Shown here piece after piece: positions 49,601-60,370 of a stretch of 64,000 bases of DNA. The stretch comes from Mimachlamys varia. Lineage: Eukaryota > Mollusca > Bivalvia > Pectinida > Pectinidae. Position numbers and translations under genes: made by a program. A model generated the notes under the pieces. The model was given only the letters and a program-made list of their open reading frames with translations, had not been told where the DNA came from and made no database searches. The stretch lies in assembly GCA_947623455.1 (NCBI GenBank), contig OX392532.1, positions 3,410,001 through 3,474,000 on the forward strand. Reading direction: 5' to 3'. The first letter of the stretch is position 1, and each line of letters starts with the position of its first letter.

Positions 49601-52600
49601 AAATTTCAAGAAACTTCTCAATATTCGAAATGTCTAGGGTACTGATTAGGCCTGTAGCATGCTTAAATGAATCTCTACCAAGTTTGTTGAAATGAATGAT
49701 GATAACTCACAAGGTTACAGGGGTCAATTATCATAACCAACTTAAATTATATGTAGTCATCCGATGACCGTTAAGGCCTGTAGGGCTTCTTGTTTTGGTA
49801 GTGAGCATTATATTTGCAAAAGAAAATTAATTGTGAAGAAAATTTTTCTGCATTTGATCAAAACCTGTAATTCACCCGATTCACACATTATGTTATTAAT
49901 TAAGCATGTTTGACCACTGAAAGCACAGAATATTAACTCCCTTATAATATTCAAAAACTGCATATATATATATTTCATTTGAATTGTTATACAGGAAGTT
50001 TTTTTTTTAATTCTCAGATCTAGAGGTGTACATCCTTTAAGACCCATATTATGAATCTTAATTTATGATAATCATAACATGTTTTCTACATTCCTCTTGG
50101 TGTTTATACTGTACAATGAACAGCATAATTATACCATAGCAAATGCGTGATATCATCATTATGGTGTTAGATGTACTACAACTTTATTCATGTAAAAAAA
50201 AGACTTAAAGTTTTGAAAAGGCGTTATTACAACTTTTTTGATGTAATAACAGCTTTTGAAAAAACATTATTACGACTTATGGGTATCAACAACTTTTAAG
50301 AAGGTGTTATTAAGACCCTTTTCGCTTATAAAAGACTTTTAAAAAGGCATTGTAACAAATTGTTTTGTATAATAAAAACTTTCAAAAAGGCGTAACTATG
50401 ACATTTGTTGTGCAAGAACTATTTAAGAAAAGGCTTTATTACAACCTTTTTTGCATAATAATAACTTAAAAAAGTGAAACACATAGATCTAGAATAGTTC
50501 GAAGGGTTCTGACTTTTTGATCTGCTAAATTTCTGGGACAGCTGGTGGATTGGGACCCAGTTTTACAATAACATATCAAGGAGAGAGCATAGGTGATTGT
50601 AGCACCTGGATATCGAGACTGTCTAGGTGAATGATACAGGCCTTTTGTTGAAACACCAAGAACAAAGAAAGGAATGAATCTTCAAGCTTTATACAATGTT
50701 CATGTATTACTTGAGATGGTATATTTCTAGTTTGTATGAGTACAATACAATTTGAGATATAATGTAATCTTGAATTGTATTTTACATTCTTAAACTATAC
50801 AATTTTATGAATCCAAAAAGAAGTACAAGGTACCTTGTAAATCAGCATTTATCTGAACTCCAGGTTCAAATTCTGGTCTGGCCATTTAGGTACGCGGTTT
50901 ATAAACACTACTGTTGTTAAATTTGGTGCCATATGCATGAACAGCCTTTGTCTCTTGTACTGGATATATATACATGTGTAATTGAATATGCATTATGTGA
51001 TTCCAAGAGTTGTAAATAGTGTTGTCTTCTGGGGCAAAACGAGGGAGAAATATGATAGGAAATTATAAGGTCTAGCTCAATTGGCAGTGATACTGTTTAG
51101 AGTTCAGAAGGTCCCAGGTTTGAACCCTAGTCTAGCCATGCATTTTTACCCTTAGACAATACAGTAAAACCCAACTTACTTGACCGTTAACTTGCGATCG
51201 AATACCCCTCATATATACAAACCAAAGGATAGAACAGGGTTCCAGTGATCTAGATCTAATTCTGAAATCTTTGTTTATCAATTCACGTCTAGGTCTGTAC
51301 CCAAGGCATGCATGAAAATGATTTTACTCGCATTTATACATGAAGTTTTGTTTTTCAGATTTGGAGGTCCTGATTTTCAATTAGACAGAATGTCTTGGAT
51401 CAAAACCAATTTCCTGTGGATGATGTACAGATGTGGCTGGGCCACGAAGAATAACCAACAGAGAGTTCTAGCTATAAGGATTACTAGAGAGGGATTCGAG
51501 GAAATTTTAGCTAATGCTTACACAGTTAAGGTAGCTATGAGATAAAGCTCAATTCTAACAGAGGCTTTGTAGTACATCTACATTAATTAATTGATTTATT
51601 ATCAGTCTTTTGGTTTAATTTTTAGCTCACCTGGCCCGAAGGGCCAAGTGAGCTTATGTGATGGTGCAGCGTCCGTCGTCCGTCCGTCCGTCCGTCCGTC
51701 GTCCGTCCGTCCTGCGTCCGTCAACTTTTTCCTTTAAACGACTTCTTCCAAAATACTGAAAGGCCCAGTGACATGAAATTTGGCTGGTAGCTTTCTTGGA
51801 AGGAGCTGAACAAAGTTTGCGAAAAAAAATCACTTTGACCTAATTTCAAGGTCACAGGGGTCAAAAATGTCGAAACCTTCAAACAACTTCTTCTAAAATG
51901 CCGTCAGGCATAGAGACTTCATATTTGACAAGTATCTTCCTTGGATGAAGCCAAATAAAGTTTGCGAAAAAAAATGACCTTGACCAATATTCAAGGTCAC
52001 AGTGAGGTTAAATTTATTTTAACCTTTAAACGACTTCTTCTGAAATACCAAAAGCACAAGAAGCTTGATATTTGGCTGAAAGGTTCCTTGGATGAAGCCC
52101 GACAAAGTTTGCGAAAAGAAATGACCTTGACCTATATTCAAGGTCACAGGGGTCAAATCTGTTAAAACCTTTAAACGACTTCTTCTGAAATACCAAAAAC
52201 CCCAGAAGCATGACATTTGGCTGAAAGGTTTCTTGGATGAAGCCCGACAAAGTTTGCGAAAAGAAATGACCTTCACTTATATTCAAGGTCACAGGGGTCA
52301 AATCTGTTAAAACCTTTGAACGACTTCTCCTGAAATACCAAAAGCCCTGGAAGCATGATATTTGGCTGAAAGGTTCCTTGGATGAAGCCCGACAAAGTTT
52401 GCGAAAGAAAATGACCTTGACCTATATTCAAGGTCACAGAGGTCAAATCTGTTAAAACTTTTAAACGACTTCTTCTGAAATACCAAAAGCACAAGAAGCT
52501 TGATATTTGGCTGAAAGGTTTCTTGGATGAAGCCTGACAAAATTTGCGAAAAGAAATGACCTTGACCTATATTCAAGGTCACAGAGGTTAAATCTGTTAA

Positions 52601-55600
52601 AACCTTCGAACGACTTCTTCTGAAATACCAAAAGCCCTAGAAGCATGATATTAGGCTGAAATGTTCCTTGGATGAAGCCCGACAAAGTTTGTGAAAAGAA
52701 ATGACCTTGACCTATATTCAAGGTCACAGGGGTCAAATCTGTTAAAACCTTTAAACGACTTCTCCTGAAATACCAAAAGCCCTGGAAGCATAATATTTGG
52801 CTGAAAGGTTGCTTTGATGAAGCCCGACAAAGTTTGCGGAAGAAAATGACCTTGACCTATATTCAAGGTCACAAGGGTCAAATCTGTTAAAACCTTTTAA
52901 ACGACTTCTTCTGAAATACCAAAAGCACAAGAAGCTTGATATTGAGCTGAAAGGTTCCTTGGATGAAGCCCGACAAAGTTTGCGAAAATAAATGACCTTG
53001 ACCTATATTCAAGGTCACAGGGGTCAAAACTGTTAAAACCTTTAAACGACTTCTTCTGAAATACAAAAAACCCCAGAAGCATGACATTTGGCTGTAAGGT
53101 TTCTTGGATGAAACCCGACAAAGTTTGCGAAAAGAAATGACCTTGACTTATATTCAAGGTCACAGGGGTCAAATCTGTTAAAACCCTTGAACGACTTCTC
53201 CTGAAATACCAAAAGCCCTAGAAGCATGATATTAGGCTGAAAGGTTTCTTGGATGAAGCCCGACAAAGTTTGCGAAAGAAAATGACCTTGACCTATATTC
53301 AAGGTCACAGAGGTCAAATCTGTTAAAACCTTTAAACGACTTCTTCTGAAATACCAAAAGCACAAGAAGCTTGATATTTGGCTGAAAGGTTTCTTGGATG
53401 AAGCCCGACAAAATTTGCGAAAAGAAATGACCTTGACTTATATTCAAGGTCACAGAGGTCAAATCTGTTAAAACCTTCGAACGACTTCTTCTGAAATACC
53501 AAAACCCCTGGAAGCATGATATTTGGCTGAAAGGTTCCTTGGATGAAGCCCGACAAAGTTTGCGAAAAAAAATAACCTTGACCTAAATTCAAGGTCACAG
53601 GGGTCAAATCTGTTAAAACCTTTAAACGACTTCTTCTGAAATACCAAAACCCCTGGAAGCATGATATTTGGCTGAAAGGTTCCTTGGATGAAGCCCGACA
53701 AAGTTTGCGAAAAGAAATGACCTTGACTTATATTCAAGGTCACAGAGGTCAAATCTGTTAAAACCTTTAAACGACTTCTCCTGAAATACCAAAAGCCCTA
53801 GAAGCATGATATTTGGCTGAAAGGTTCCTTGGATGAAGCCCGACAAAGTTTGCGAAAAGAAATCACCTTGACCTATATTCAAGGTCACAGGAGTCAAATC
53901 TGTTGAAACCTTCAAACGACTTCTTCTGAAATACCAAAAGCCCTAGAAGCATGATATTTGGCTGGAAGGTTCCTTGGATGAAGCCTGACAAAGTTTGCGA
54001 AAAGAAATGACCTTGACTTATATTCAAGGTCACAGGGGTCAAATCTGTTAAAACCTTCGAACGACTTCTTCTGAAATACCAAAACCCCTGGAAGCATGAT
54101 ATTTGGCTGAAAGGTTCCTTGGATGAAGCCCGACAAAGTTTGCGAAAAGAAATGACCTTGACTTATATTCAAGGTCACAGAGGTCAAATCTGTTAAAACC
54201 TTTAAACGACTTCTCCTGAAATACCAAAAGCCCTAGAAGCATGATATTTGGCTGAAAGGTTCCTTGGATGAAGCCCGACAAAGTTTGCGAAAAGAAATCA
54301 CCTTGACCTATATTCAAGGTCACAGGAGTCAAATCTGTTGAAACCTTCAAACGACTTCTTCTGAAATACCAAAAGCCCTAGAAGCATGATATTTGGCTGG
54401 AAGGTTCCTTGGATGAAGCCTGACAAAGTTTGCGAAAAGAAATGACCTTGACTTATATTCAAGGTCACAGGGGTCAAATCTGTTAAAACATTCAAACGAC
54501 TTCTTCTGAAGTACCAAAAGCCCTGGAAGCATGACATTTGGCTGAAAGGTTTCTTGGATGAAGCCTGACCAAGTTTGCGAAAAGAAATGACTTTGATCTT
54601 TATTTGCCTAGAGACATGATATTTGCCTGGTAGCGTCCTGGGATGAAGCCAAACAAAATTTGAAAATGAAAATGATGTTGTCTTATAAGGTCACGGGGGT
54701 AAAATATGTTTAAATCTTAAGATGTTCTTCTAAATGTCTTACATTAAAAGATTTTAGAGGACTTTAGGGTTACACTATGATATAAGTCAGAGATTAATAC
54801 CAGGTGAGCGATGCAGGCCCATTGGGCCTCTTGTTAAAAAGTCATGAAATTTTAAAGCTTTTATCAATTAGTAACAAATAACAAATTCATATACATGTAC
54901 CTGGTATACAATGTATATGTGTTAAAATTATGATATATACTACAGTTTAAATTTCACAAATGAAACTTAGATCAGGGAATTTAGGACATTTTTTAAACAC
55001 TATTTTGACTGTGTAAATCTTGTGTATATAGACTTCTGCAAAATCGTAACTGTGCCAACAATCAGTGTCTGGTATTATATTCTACTTTTCTACTCCTCAC
55101 TTAGGCAAAGGGGCTATATATATAGTAATCACTTTGTCCCTCTGTCCCGACTTTGTGTACAACATATCTTAAAAAAGTTAGATTTGGTTCATATTAAGGC
55201 CATAACATCACACACTGTAGGTCTACACTTGATTAGATTTTGATGATCATCAGTCAAAGTTAAAGATCAAAGGTCATTGTTGACCACTTTGGGAATAAAA
55301 AGTTTTTGTACAAGATCTCATGAAATCAGGCCTGGACAAATTGGGTTCATTATTTTTCAAACCAGAGCATCACACAATTAAGTTTGATTTCTACACTGAA
55401 TTGATTTTGGTGATCATCGGTTAACGTTAAAGGTCAAAGGTCATCGCTGATCACTTTGGGAATAAAAAGCTAGTGTATACCATACCTTATGAACCCCTGG
55501 ACAGATTTGGTCCATATTCACACCATTCCTAGCATCACACAATCAAGTTCTACACCTGATTATACTTTGGTGGTTATCAGTGAAGGTTAAAGGGTCAAAC

Positions 55601-57709
55601 TTTACCCTTTACCACTTTCTGGTGGGGGGGGGGGCTATATATTTTTGTGAGCCCCCGCTCTGACTTTGCTTATACATGTACATATATTTCTAAAACTTTT
55701 AAATGTCTGTCATGAAAACATAATACATATGTACGTATACTCTGTTACAGTTTCAGAAGGAAAGAAAAGTTCAGACAAAAGATATACGAGTGCGTCTCCA
55801 ATGGGACCCTGACCACGGTCCTAGTTACAATAACCTGCAGAGGAAAGCCATCCAACTAGGACTGAAGGGAGAGGTATACATTTCTTATCAATATTTATAT
55901 ATTATAATATAAATATAAAGGAGAGTTATATATATCAATGTTATAAAGGAGAGGTATACATTTCTTATCCATATTTATATATTATAATATAAAGGAGAGT
56001 TATTTATATCAATATTATTAAGGAGAGGTATACATTTCTTATATATCAATATTATAAAGGAGATGTAACCTTTCTTATATATCAATATTATTATAAAGCT
56101 ACTGACAATGATGTGAAACTGTTATGTCAATTGATGTAAAAATTTACATTATAAAATATATGATATTTTTCTCCTGCAAATAAAATATTATAGTATTATT
56201 TAGTAAAGAGGTTCTATTGTAACTCACAAGTTGCTCAAGGCAAGTTTACAATGTACAATGTTGTGTTTACTATATGCTTACAAAGTTGCCGTGTCAACAT
56301 TCGCAGGGCTATGACTGAGCCGATGATTTACATAATGGATATAAAGGGAATTATTATTCATTATATACATTTGTATATGATAAATTAGCTATGTTTTTAA
56401 CAGGTTTACCAGACGGGGGCCTTTTAATGTTAATTGTCCTAATAATTCTTGAAAGTTATCAGAGCGGTGGCCACCCAGCATTCTACAAAGTGTTGTTTGT
56501 GTCCAACGGTTCACCATATAAAAGTAATTCAGTCATACAAACAAGTGTTTACAAGGACCATGATATTTGGGAAGCTACTTCTTTGACCCAGGGAATATGG
56601 ATTATTTGTACGTTTACAAGGACCATGAAGCTACTTCTTTGACCCAGGGAATATGGATTATTTGTACGTTTACAAGGACCATGATATTTGGGAAGCTACT
56701 TCTTTGACCCAGGGAATATGGATTATTTGTACGTTTACAAGGACCATGAAGCTACTTCTTTGACCCAGGGAATATGGATTATTTGTACGTTTACAAGAAT
56801 AATGGAACATTACAATTCAATTTACGTGTTAAATTTGTACATTGATTAGGTTGCAATTGCCTTACAAGCGACAGCTGTTGGAAAGTTTCCTTTTATCTTT
56901 TACATCACTCAGTCTAGTAACAACAATTCAATTCTACCATTGTCTAGGTGAAATTTGAAAAGTGGTAGGTGTATCCAAATATTGGTATTTTAAAGGCCCA
57001 ATATACGTAACTTTAGGGAAATTTTCGTGATTCTGAAAAAAAAATACAGTTGATAACAATGCATAAATAAGCCTAAAACGAAGTAAACCTGAGCGGTTAC
57101 TAACAAGAAACTCATGACAAAAAAATCCAAAGAATTGAAAATTATTCAGATGGGGCTCACTTCAACAACAAACCGAAGGTAGAAGACGGTTAGAAATGGA
57201 CGAGTGTTTACAAATAGCGGGTTTCAACTGCTGCTGTACCAGTAACAGCGAAAAAATTCATCTTGAATATTGCTGATATCAGTTAATCTTAACTAAATCT
57301 ATAAATATAATAAGTTTATAAGACTTTATTTTCGCTTCAAGTTTTACCGAAAGTTACGTATATTGGGCCTTTAATATATGAGTACAAAATATTTCACGCC
57401 ACCTTAAAAATGATACATCCATTTTACCTTCAACCTTCAATCTTTCAGATTCTGCAGAAATACAGCAGTGATTGGATTGTCAGCATTACTGATATCACTG
57501 ATTTGGTGAAAAGTATGAAATCAGATTTTGATACTGGTGGTTCAGAAAAGCTCTGGACTCCAAAAGAAACCATCTATGATGTTAGTGACAGAGCAATACG
57601 AGAACGGATTGATCTCTCTAGTGTGTCGGACTGTGGAGAAGATCAGTGTTCTGAAAATGATCAATCCAAGGCATCAACTTCTGGAACAAAGCCTGAATCA
57701 AATTCATGA
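45600..57709 (+). CDS. DUF4291-family protein (4 exons, 252 aa)
   Basis: Exons 45600-45802, 51359-51530, 55751-55873 and 57449-57709 join in phase to 759 nt including TGA. The product carries the DUF4291 blocks in order: SIVVYQAYKPSIANYAVENQ (about residues 48-67), FGGPDF..DRMSWIKTNFLWMMYRCGWA (69-96), VLAIRITREGFEEIL (104-118), VRLQWDPDHGPSYNNLQRKA (139-158), IQLGLKGE (159-166), then SDWIVSITDITDLV. A Ser/Asp/Glu-rich tail of about 65 residues follows the usual bacterial length of about 190. The family is widespread in bacteria and patchy in eukaryotes; its biochemical role is unknown. The gene is divergent from NAA25 and its exon 3 donor sits in a short repeat array. Confidence 0.93.
45872..45920. 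repeat. Small hairpin
   Basis: 'atatcagggacgtaca' and 'tatacgtccctgattat' are inverted copies around a loop of about 15 bp. Confidence 0.6.
46340..47158. mobile_element. TIR element carrying a GAT microsatellite
   Basis: Left 'ggtgcttggggttagatatt' is inverted at the right as 'aatatctaaccccaagtact'. The similarity continues over about 35 bp. The enclosed DNA is almost entirely (GAT/ATG)n with breaks. Confidence 0.75.
46378..46960 (+). repeat. (GATGAT)n microsatellite
   Basis: Runs of gatgatgat interrupted by blocks such as 'tttgttgtgaacatgatgat' and 'catgatgtttgtttgat', themselves repeated. The His-rich minus-strand ORF is a by-product. Confidence 0.9.
47201..48285 (+). mobile_element. GCTCACC-family element with ~157-bp tandem units
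   Basis: The left end is 'tagctcacctgttacaaagg'. The right end is 'aggtgagcgatacaggccct' plus a 'ctgggcctcttgtt' hairpin, so GCTCACCTG is inverted at the ends. A cgtccgtccgtccg run at 47262-47275 is followed by four units of about 157 bp ('gtggtagcatccctaggtgg'). Confidence 0.8.
48470..50470. repeat. Inverted short-repeat blocks around a nested element
   Basis: 'aacgcctttttaaaaagttg' units at 48470-48960 are inverted as 'aaaaggcgttattacaactt' units at 50180-50470, flanking the 49087-49795 element. They may be arms of one older element that was split by an insertion. Confidence 0.5.
49087..49795 (+). mobile_element. AGGTCAT-family element with ~145-bp units
   Basis: Begins 'taggtcatctgactcaaagg' and ends 'catccgatgaccgttaaggc' followed by 'ctgtagggcttcttgttt'. 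Internal units carry 'ggcctgtagcatgctgggat' and 'caaggtcacaggggtc', about four copies. Same family as the element at 1-1178. Confidence 0.75.
51067..51136 (+). repeat. tRNA-derived SINE head
   Basis: 'tctagctcaattggcagtga' (A box) and 'ggtcccaggtttgaacccta' (B box) at tRNA spacing, without a paired acceptor stem. A second B-box-like text, 'ccaggttcaaattctggtct', lies at about 50860. Confidence 0.5.
51359..51530 (+). CDS. DUF4291 gene exon 2
   Basis: The acceptor is gtttttcag. Encodes the core WIKTNFLWMMYRCGWATK motif. The donor is AAG/GTAGCT. Confidence 0.93.
51625..54835 (+). mobile_element. GCTCACC-family element with a 145-bp array (~19 units)
   Basis: The left end is 'tagctcacctggcccgaagg' (hairpin GGCCCGAAGGGCC) and the right end 'caggtgagcgatgcaggccc' plus 'attgggcctcttgtt'. 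A cgtccgtccg run at 51670-51720 is followed by units of 145 bp with 'caaggtcacaggggtcaaat' and 'cttggatgaagcccgacaaa'. A 435-bp higher-order repeat (3 x 145) is visible near 53700-54440. The minus-strand ORFs here are repeat artefacts. Confidence 0.85.
55245..55680 (+). repeat. ~150-bp diverged units, three copies
   Basis: Blocks share 'gatgatcatcagtcaaag', 'aaggtcattgttgaccactt' and 'tgggaataaaaag', and resemble 2755-3065. A G9 run lies at 55624. Confidence 0.6.
55751..55873 (+). CDS. DUF4291 gene exon 3 (donor repeated downstream)
   Basis: The acceptor is ctgttacag; an alternative AG two codons later would remove FQ in frame. Encodes FQKERKVQTKDIRVRLQWDP through LGLKGE. The donor GGAGAG/GTATAC recurs in the array that follows. 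Confidence 0.92.
55860..56095 (+). repeat. Repeat array copying the DUF4291 exon 3 donor
   Basis: AAGGAGAG/GTATACATTTCTTAT occurs at about 55947 and 56021 in addition to the true GGGAGAG/GTATACATTTCTTAT at 55867. Partial units (AAGGAGAGTTAT, AAGGAGATGTAA) alternate with them. The start coincides with the exon end. Confidence 0.88.
56545..56800 (+). repeat. ~60-bp tandem repeat in DUF4291 intron 3
   Basis: 'gtttacaaggaccatga' with 'cttctttgacccagggaata' recurs four times. Units alternate with or without 'tatttgggaagctacttc'. Confidence 0.85.
56994..57370. mobile_element. TTAA-flanked MITE, copy 2 (DUF4291 intron 3)
   Basis: Same TIR (AGGCCCAATATACGTAACTT) and same interior order as copy 1. 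TTAA lies at 56990-56993 and 57371-57374. It sits about 75 bp before the exon 4 acceptor. Confidence 0.9.
57449..57709 (+). CDS. DUF4291 gene exon 4 (stop)
   Basis: The acceptor is atctttcag. Encodes ILQKYSSDWIVSITDITDLV and a polar tail ending KPESNS, then TGA at 57707-57709. Confidence 0.92.
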   Translation: MLQKYSSDWIVSITDITDLVKSMKSDFDTGGSEKLWTPKETIYDVSDRAIRERIDLSSVSDCGEDQCSENDQSKASTSGTKPESNS

Positions 57710-58340
57710 TGACGAGCAAGAATATACACCATGAATATTTATATTATACACCTATCGACCACAAATCATGTTATATGTACATGTAGTATACTTCCCTGTG
57801 TGTCAACATCATCTCATAGTCAGTGTTAATTGTTGTAGTTTAATATCTAAATTGTACCTTTATTAATACATTTTTCGACATGTTGATGTTATAGATATTG
57901 GATTTTACAATTCCGTTGTTGAATGTTTTTAACTCTGTGATACTTTCAAAAGTTGTTTGTCATGGTGTGAACACTTCATTATAGTTATATTTGTAGTTGA
58001 CCTTTCAAGTCAAATGCAGGTGAAGGGATGGTAAAATATCCTTGTTTTTGGTAACCTTTCATACAATATGACTCTGATAATATTGTTAGGTAAACCAAAC
58101 ATTTGATTAGATCTACAAATATTCTTTTAGATGATAGCAGATAAAAGCAGAAAATTACGGAATTGAATAATAACATATTCAAATAGTGTAATCGTCCTGT
58201 TGTCAGTTGATTACCTCATTAGATATGGCAGTACAGATTGTTATTTATGCCTGAATACCATAATTTAGTCTGACATGTGTACATTGTACAAATCGGATAG
58301 TTATCCCAGTATTCTTTGTATTCTTTGCTTTTTTTTCAAC
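57710..58340. other. DUF4291 3' flank
   Basis: AT-rich, likely containing the 3' UTR. A canonical AATAAA on the plus strand was not clearly found, so the transcript end is undefined. Confidence 0.4.
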
Positions 58341-58392
58341 TGATCATGGTATACCATATTTGTGAAATATGTGAATTGCTTCAGTCAGAAAA

Positions 58393-58839
58393 ATGCATAA
58401 AATACAGGAAATTATGAAACTCAGAGACAGCCCAGTAGCACTCCACTTCAATCTCCAATCACACTCAATAAGAGATGTAGCATACCAAATCATTGACATT
58501 CTACCCACTGACCCATCATCCCACAAATCTACCACTAAACAGAGAAAACTGGAACACTACTGGATACATCAACTCCACACTTTGACACAGCTAGGGATCA
58601 ATGTCCAAGGGTATTTGTGCAACCCCAGTCATCCTATATCTTTATCTCTTCTCCGCACATTTACAACGTGGGACACCCACGACAACAGCTATACGTGCAC
58701 GGGACCACTAGAGCTACCTCTACAGGTAGATAAGCCAATACAAGCGGCTGTTACATGTACACACCTACTTAAAACTCCAGTATTTTTCCTTCCCCGAACC
58801 CGGTCAAACTATCACTACTTTGTGACGTCACACCATTAA
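58393..58839 (+). pseudogene. GIY-YIG-type C-terminal fragment of a retroelement protein
   Basis: The reading MKLRDSPVALHFNLQSHSIR and then LEHYWIHQLHTLTQLGINVQ matches the end of GIY-YIG nuclease domains (P-V-A-x-H-F-N, then E-x-x-W-I-x-x-L-x-T-L..G-I-N) found at the C-terminus of Penelope-like and related reverse transcriptases. The catalytic GIY and YIG segments and any reverse transcriptase are absent upstream, so this is a truncated copy. Frame open to 58839. Confidence 0.6.
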
Positions 58840-58913
58840 AACACTGACATTATGACGTCATACTCAATGACATCACTTCCTGCAGTCGCACAACCGTAGC
58901 CACTACAAATAAA

Positions 58914-59351
58914 CAATTGCGACCCCACATTACCTTCAGCAACAACATGCCAACACAGCAATGATCGGTTGCAGACATCGCATGCCCATACACTAGACGA
59001 TGGGACCTTGCCAGACATATAAGATCTACACATAACAAGGACATTTCTAAATGTGTTCACTGCGACAAAGACTTCACCAGATCTTATAAACGCAACCAGC
59101 AGCAAACAGCATACCACAGGAATACACCAGAAACTACTAACAACCACTACATAGTAGGAACTCCGAAAACAAATGTACGATACTACTCCAACACGGATAC
59201 CCTGCAACAGGAAATCAACTTACTGTCAACACCAACATCCGATCACCACACCGACACGAACAATCTGTCAACACTTGAACTTAACACCCCAGAGACCCAT
59301 CCAACGGATCCCCGGAACTCCACACAGTCGACCTACCACCGCCGAATGTGA
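58914..59351 (+). pseudogene. Decayed C2H2 zinc-finger ORF
   Basis: One frame reads ITFSNNMPTQQ, a stop, ACPYTRRWDLARHIRSTHNK, then KCVHCDKDFTRSYKRNQQQ.. and remains open to TGA at 59349. WDLARHIRSTH and CVHCDKDF fit consecutive C2H2 fingers, but some Cys/His ligands are missing. It may be another piece of the retroelement or of a zinc-finger gene. Confidence 0.4.
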
Positions 59352-60109
59352 GAACTCACAAAACTCAAGAATACAGCCCTACTGCACCTGACAAAGATAT
59401 GTATTCTAAGCTATACAATACGGAGAAAACAATAACACTTGTACACACCAAACTCTGCCAATTGGTAATAAATGCACCCTATGCTTCCGAACCAATACAA
59501 ATAATCCCTTCCTGTTCCTGCTTTCCCCTCAGATATCCCTCAATATTTCAAGAAGATACTCCTCAACCAGAGTGACCACTTGCTTATACATATACTTACT
59601 ACCTAATTTTTGCAATGCACAATATACCACTTGCAAGTGACATTACTCTTCTGTCTTTTGTCATACTCTGGAGCTCACCACTATATCGGGAGTCCCATGC
59701 CCCAGGTGATACAGCGCGGCTAACACCACCCTGATTCTCACTAAGCCACCCAGTGCCAGTTTACGCCACCCATGATCCCTATATATAGGGCTGCAGACTC
59801 AACCTATTCCACCTCTGCCGAGTTACAATTTAGTATCGATATAGTGGCATATCAGTACCCTCACAATTCAGACTGACAGCCAGTGTCCTTTTTATCAGTC
59901 ATTTATACTATGCAAAAAATACAGATATAGTTCATCAGTATATATTATTATTTTGCAAAAGTGTTTGTTGGTCAGTTGACAATAAGAAATATCTAAAATA
60001 ATGTTCAAACTGATATATATATATATATATAGCAGTACAATTTAGTAACGAAACCAATATTACGCAATTGTAATCCATCATTCAAAGTTCTGTGTATTTA
60101 TACAATGTT

Positions 60110-60370
60110 TCAGGTCAATTGATATAATGTATCGGGTCAATTTATACAATGTATTGGTTCAATTTATACAGTGTATTAGGTCAATTTCTACAATGTATTG
60201 GATCAATTTCTACAGTGTATAAGGTCATTTTATAGTGTACTCGATCAATTTATATAATGTATTAGGTCAATTTATACAGTGTATTAGATCAATTTATACA
60301 GTGTATTAGATCAATTTATACAGTGTATTACATCAATTTATATAGTGTATTAGGTCAGTTTATATAGTGT
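60110..60370 (+). repeat. ~23-bp tandem repeat
   Basis: 'ggtcaatttatacagtgtat' and variants recur about 12 times. Confidence 0.85.

Noticed and set aside
52019..54537. Series of 60-107-residue minus-strand ORFs
   Set aside because: Translations of the 145-bp array of a noncoding element. All frames repeat the same text with no family match.
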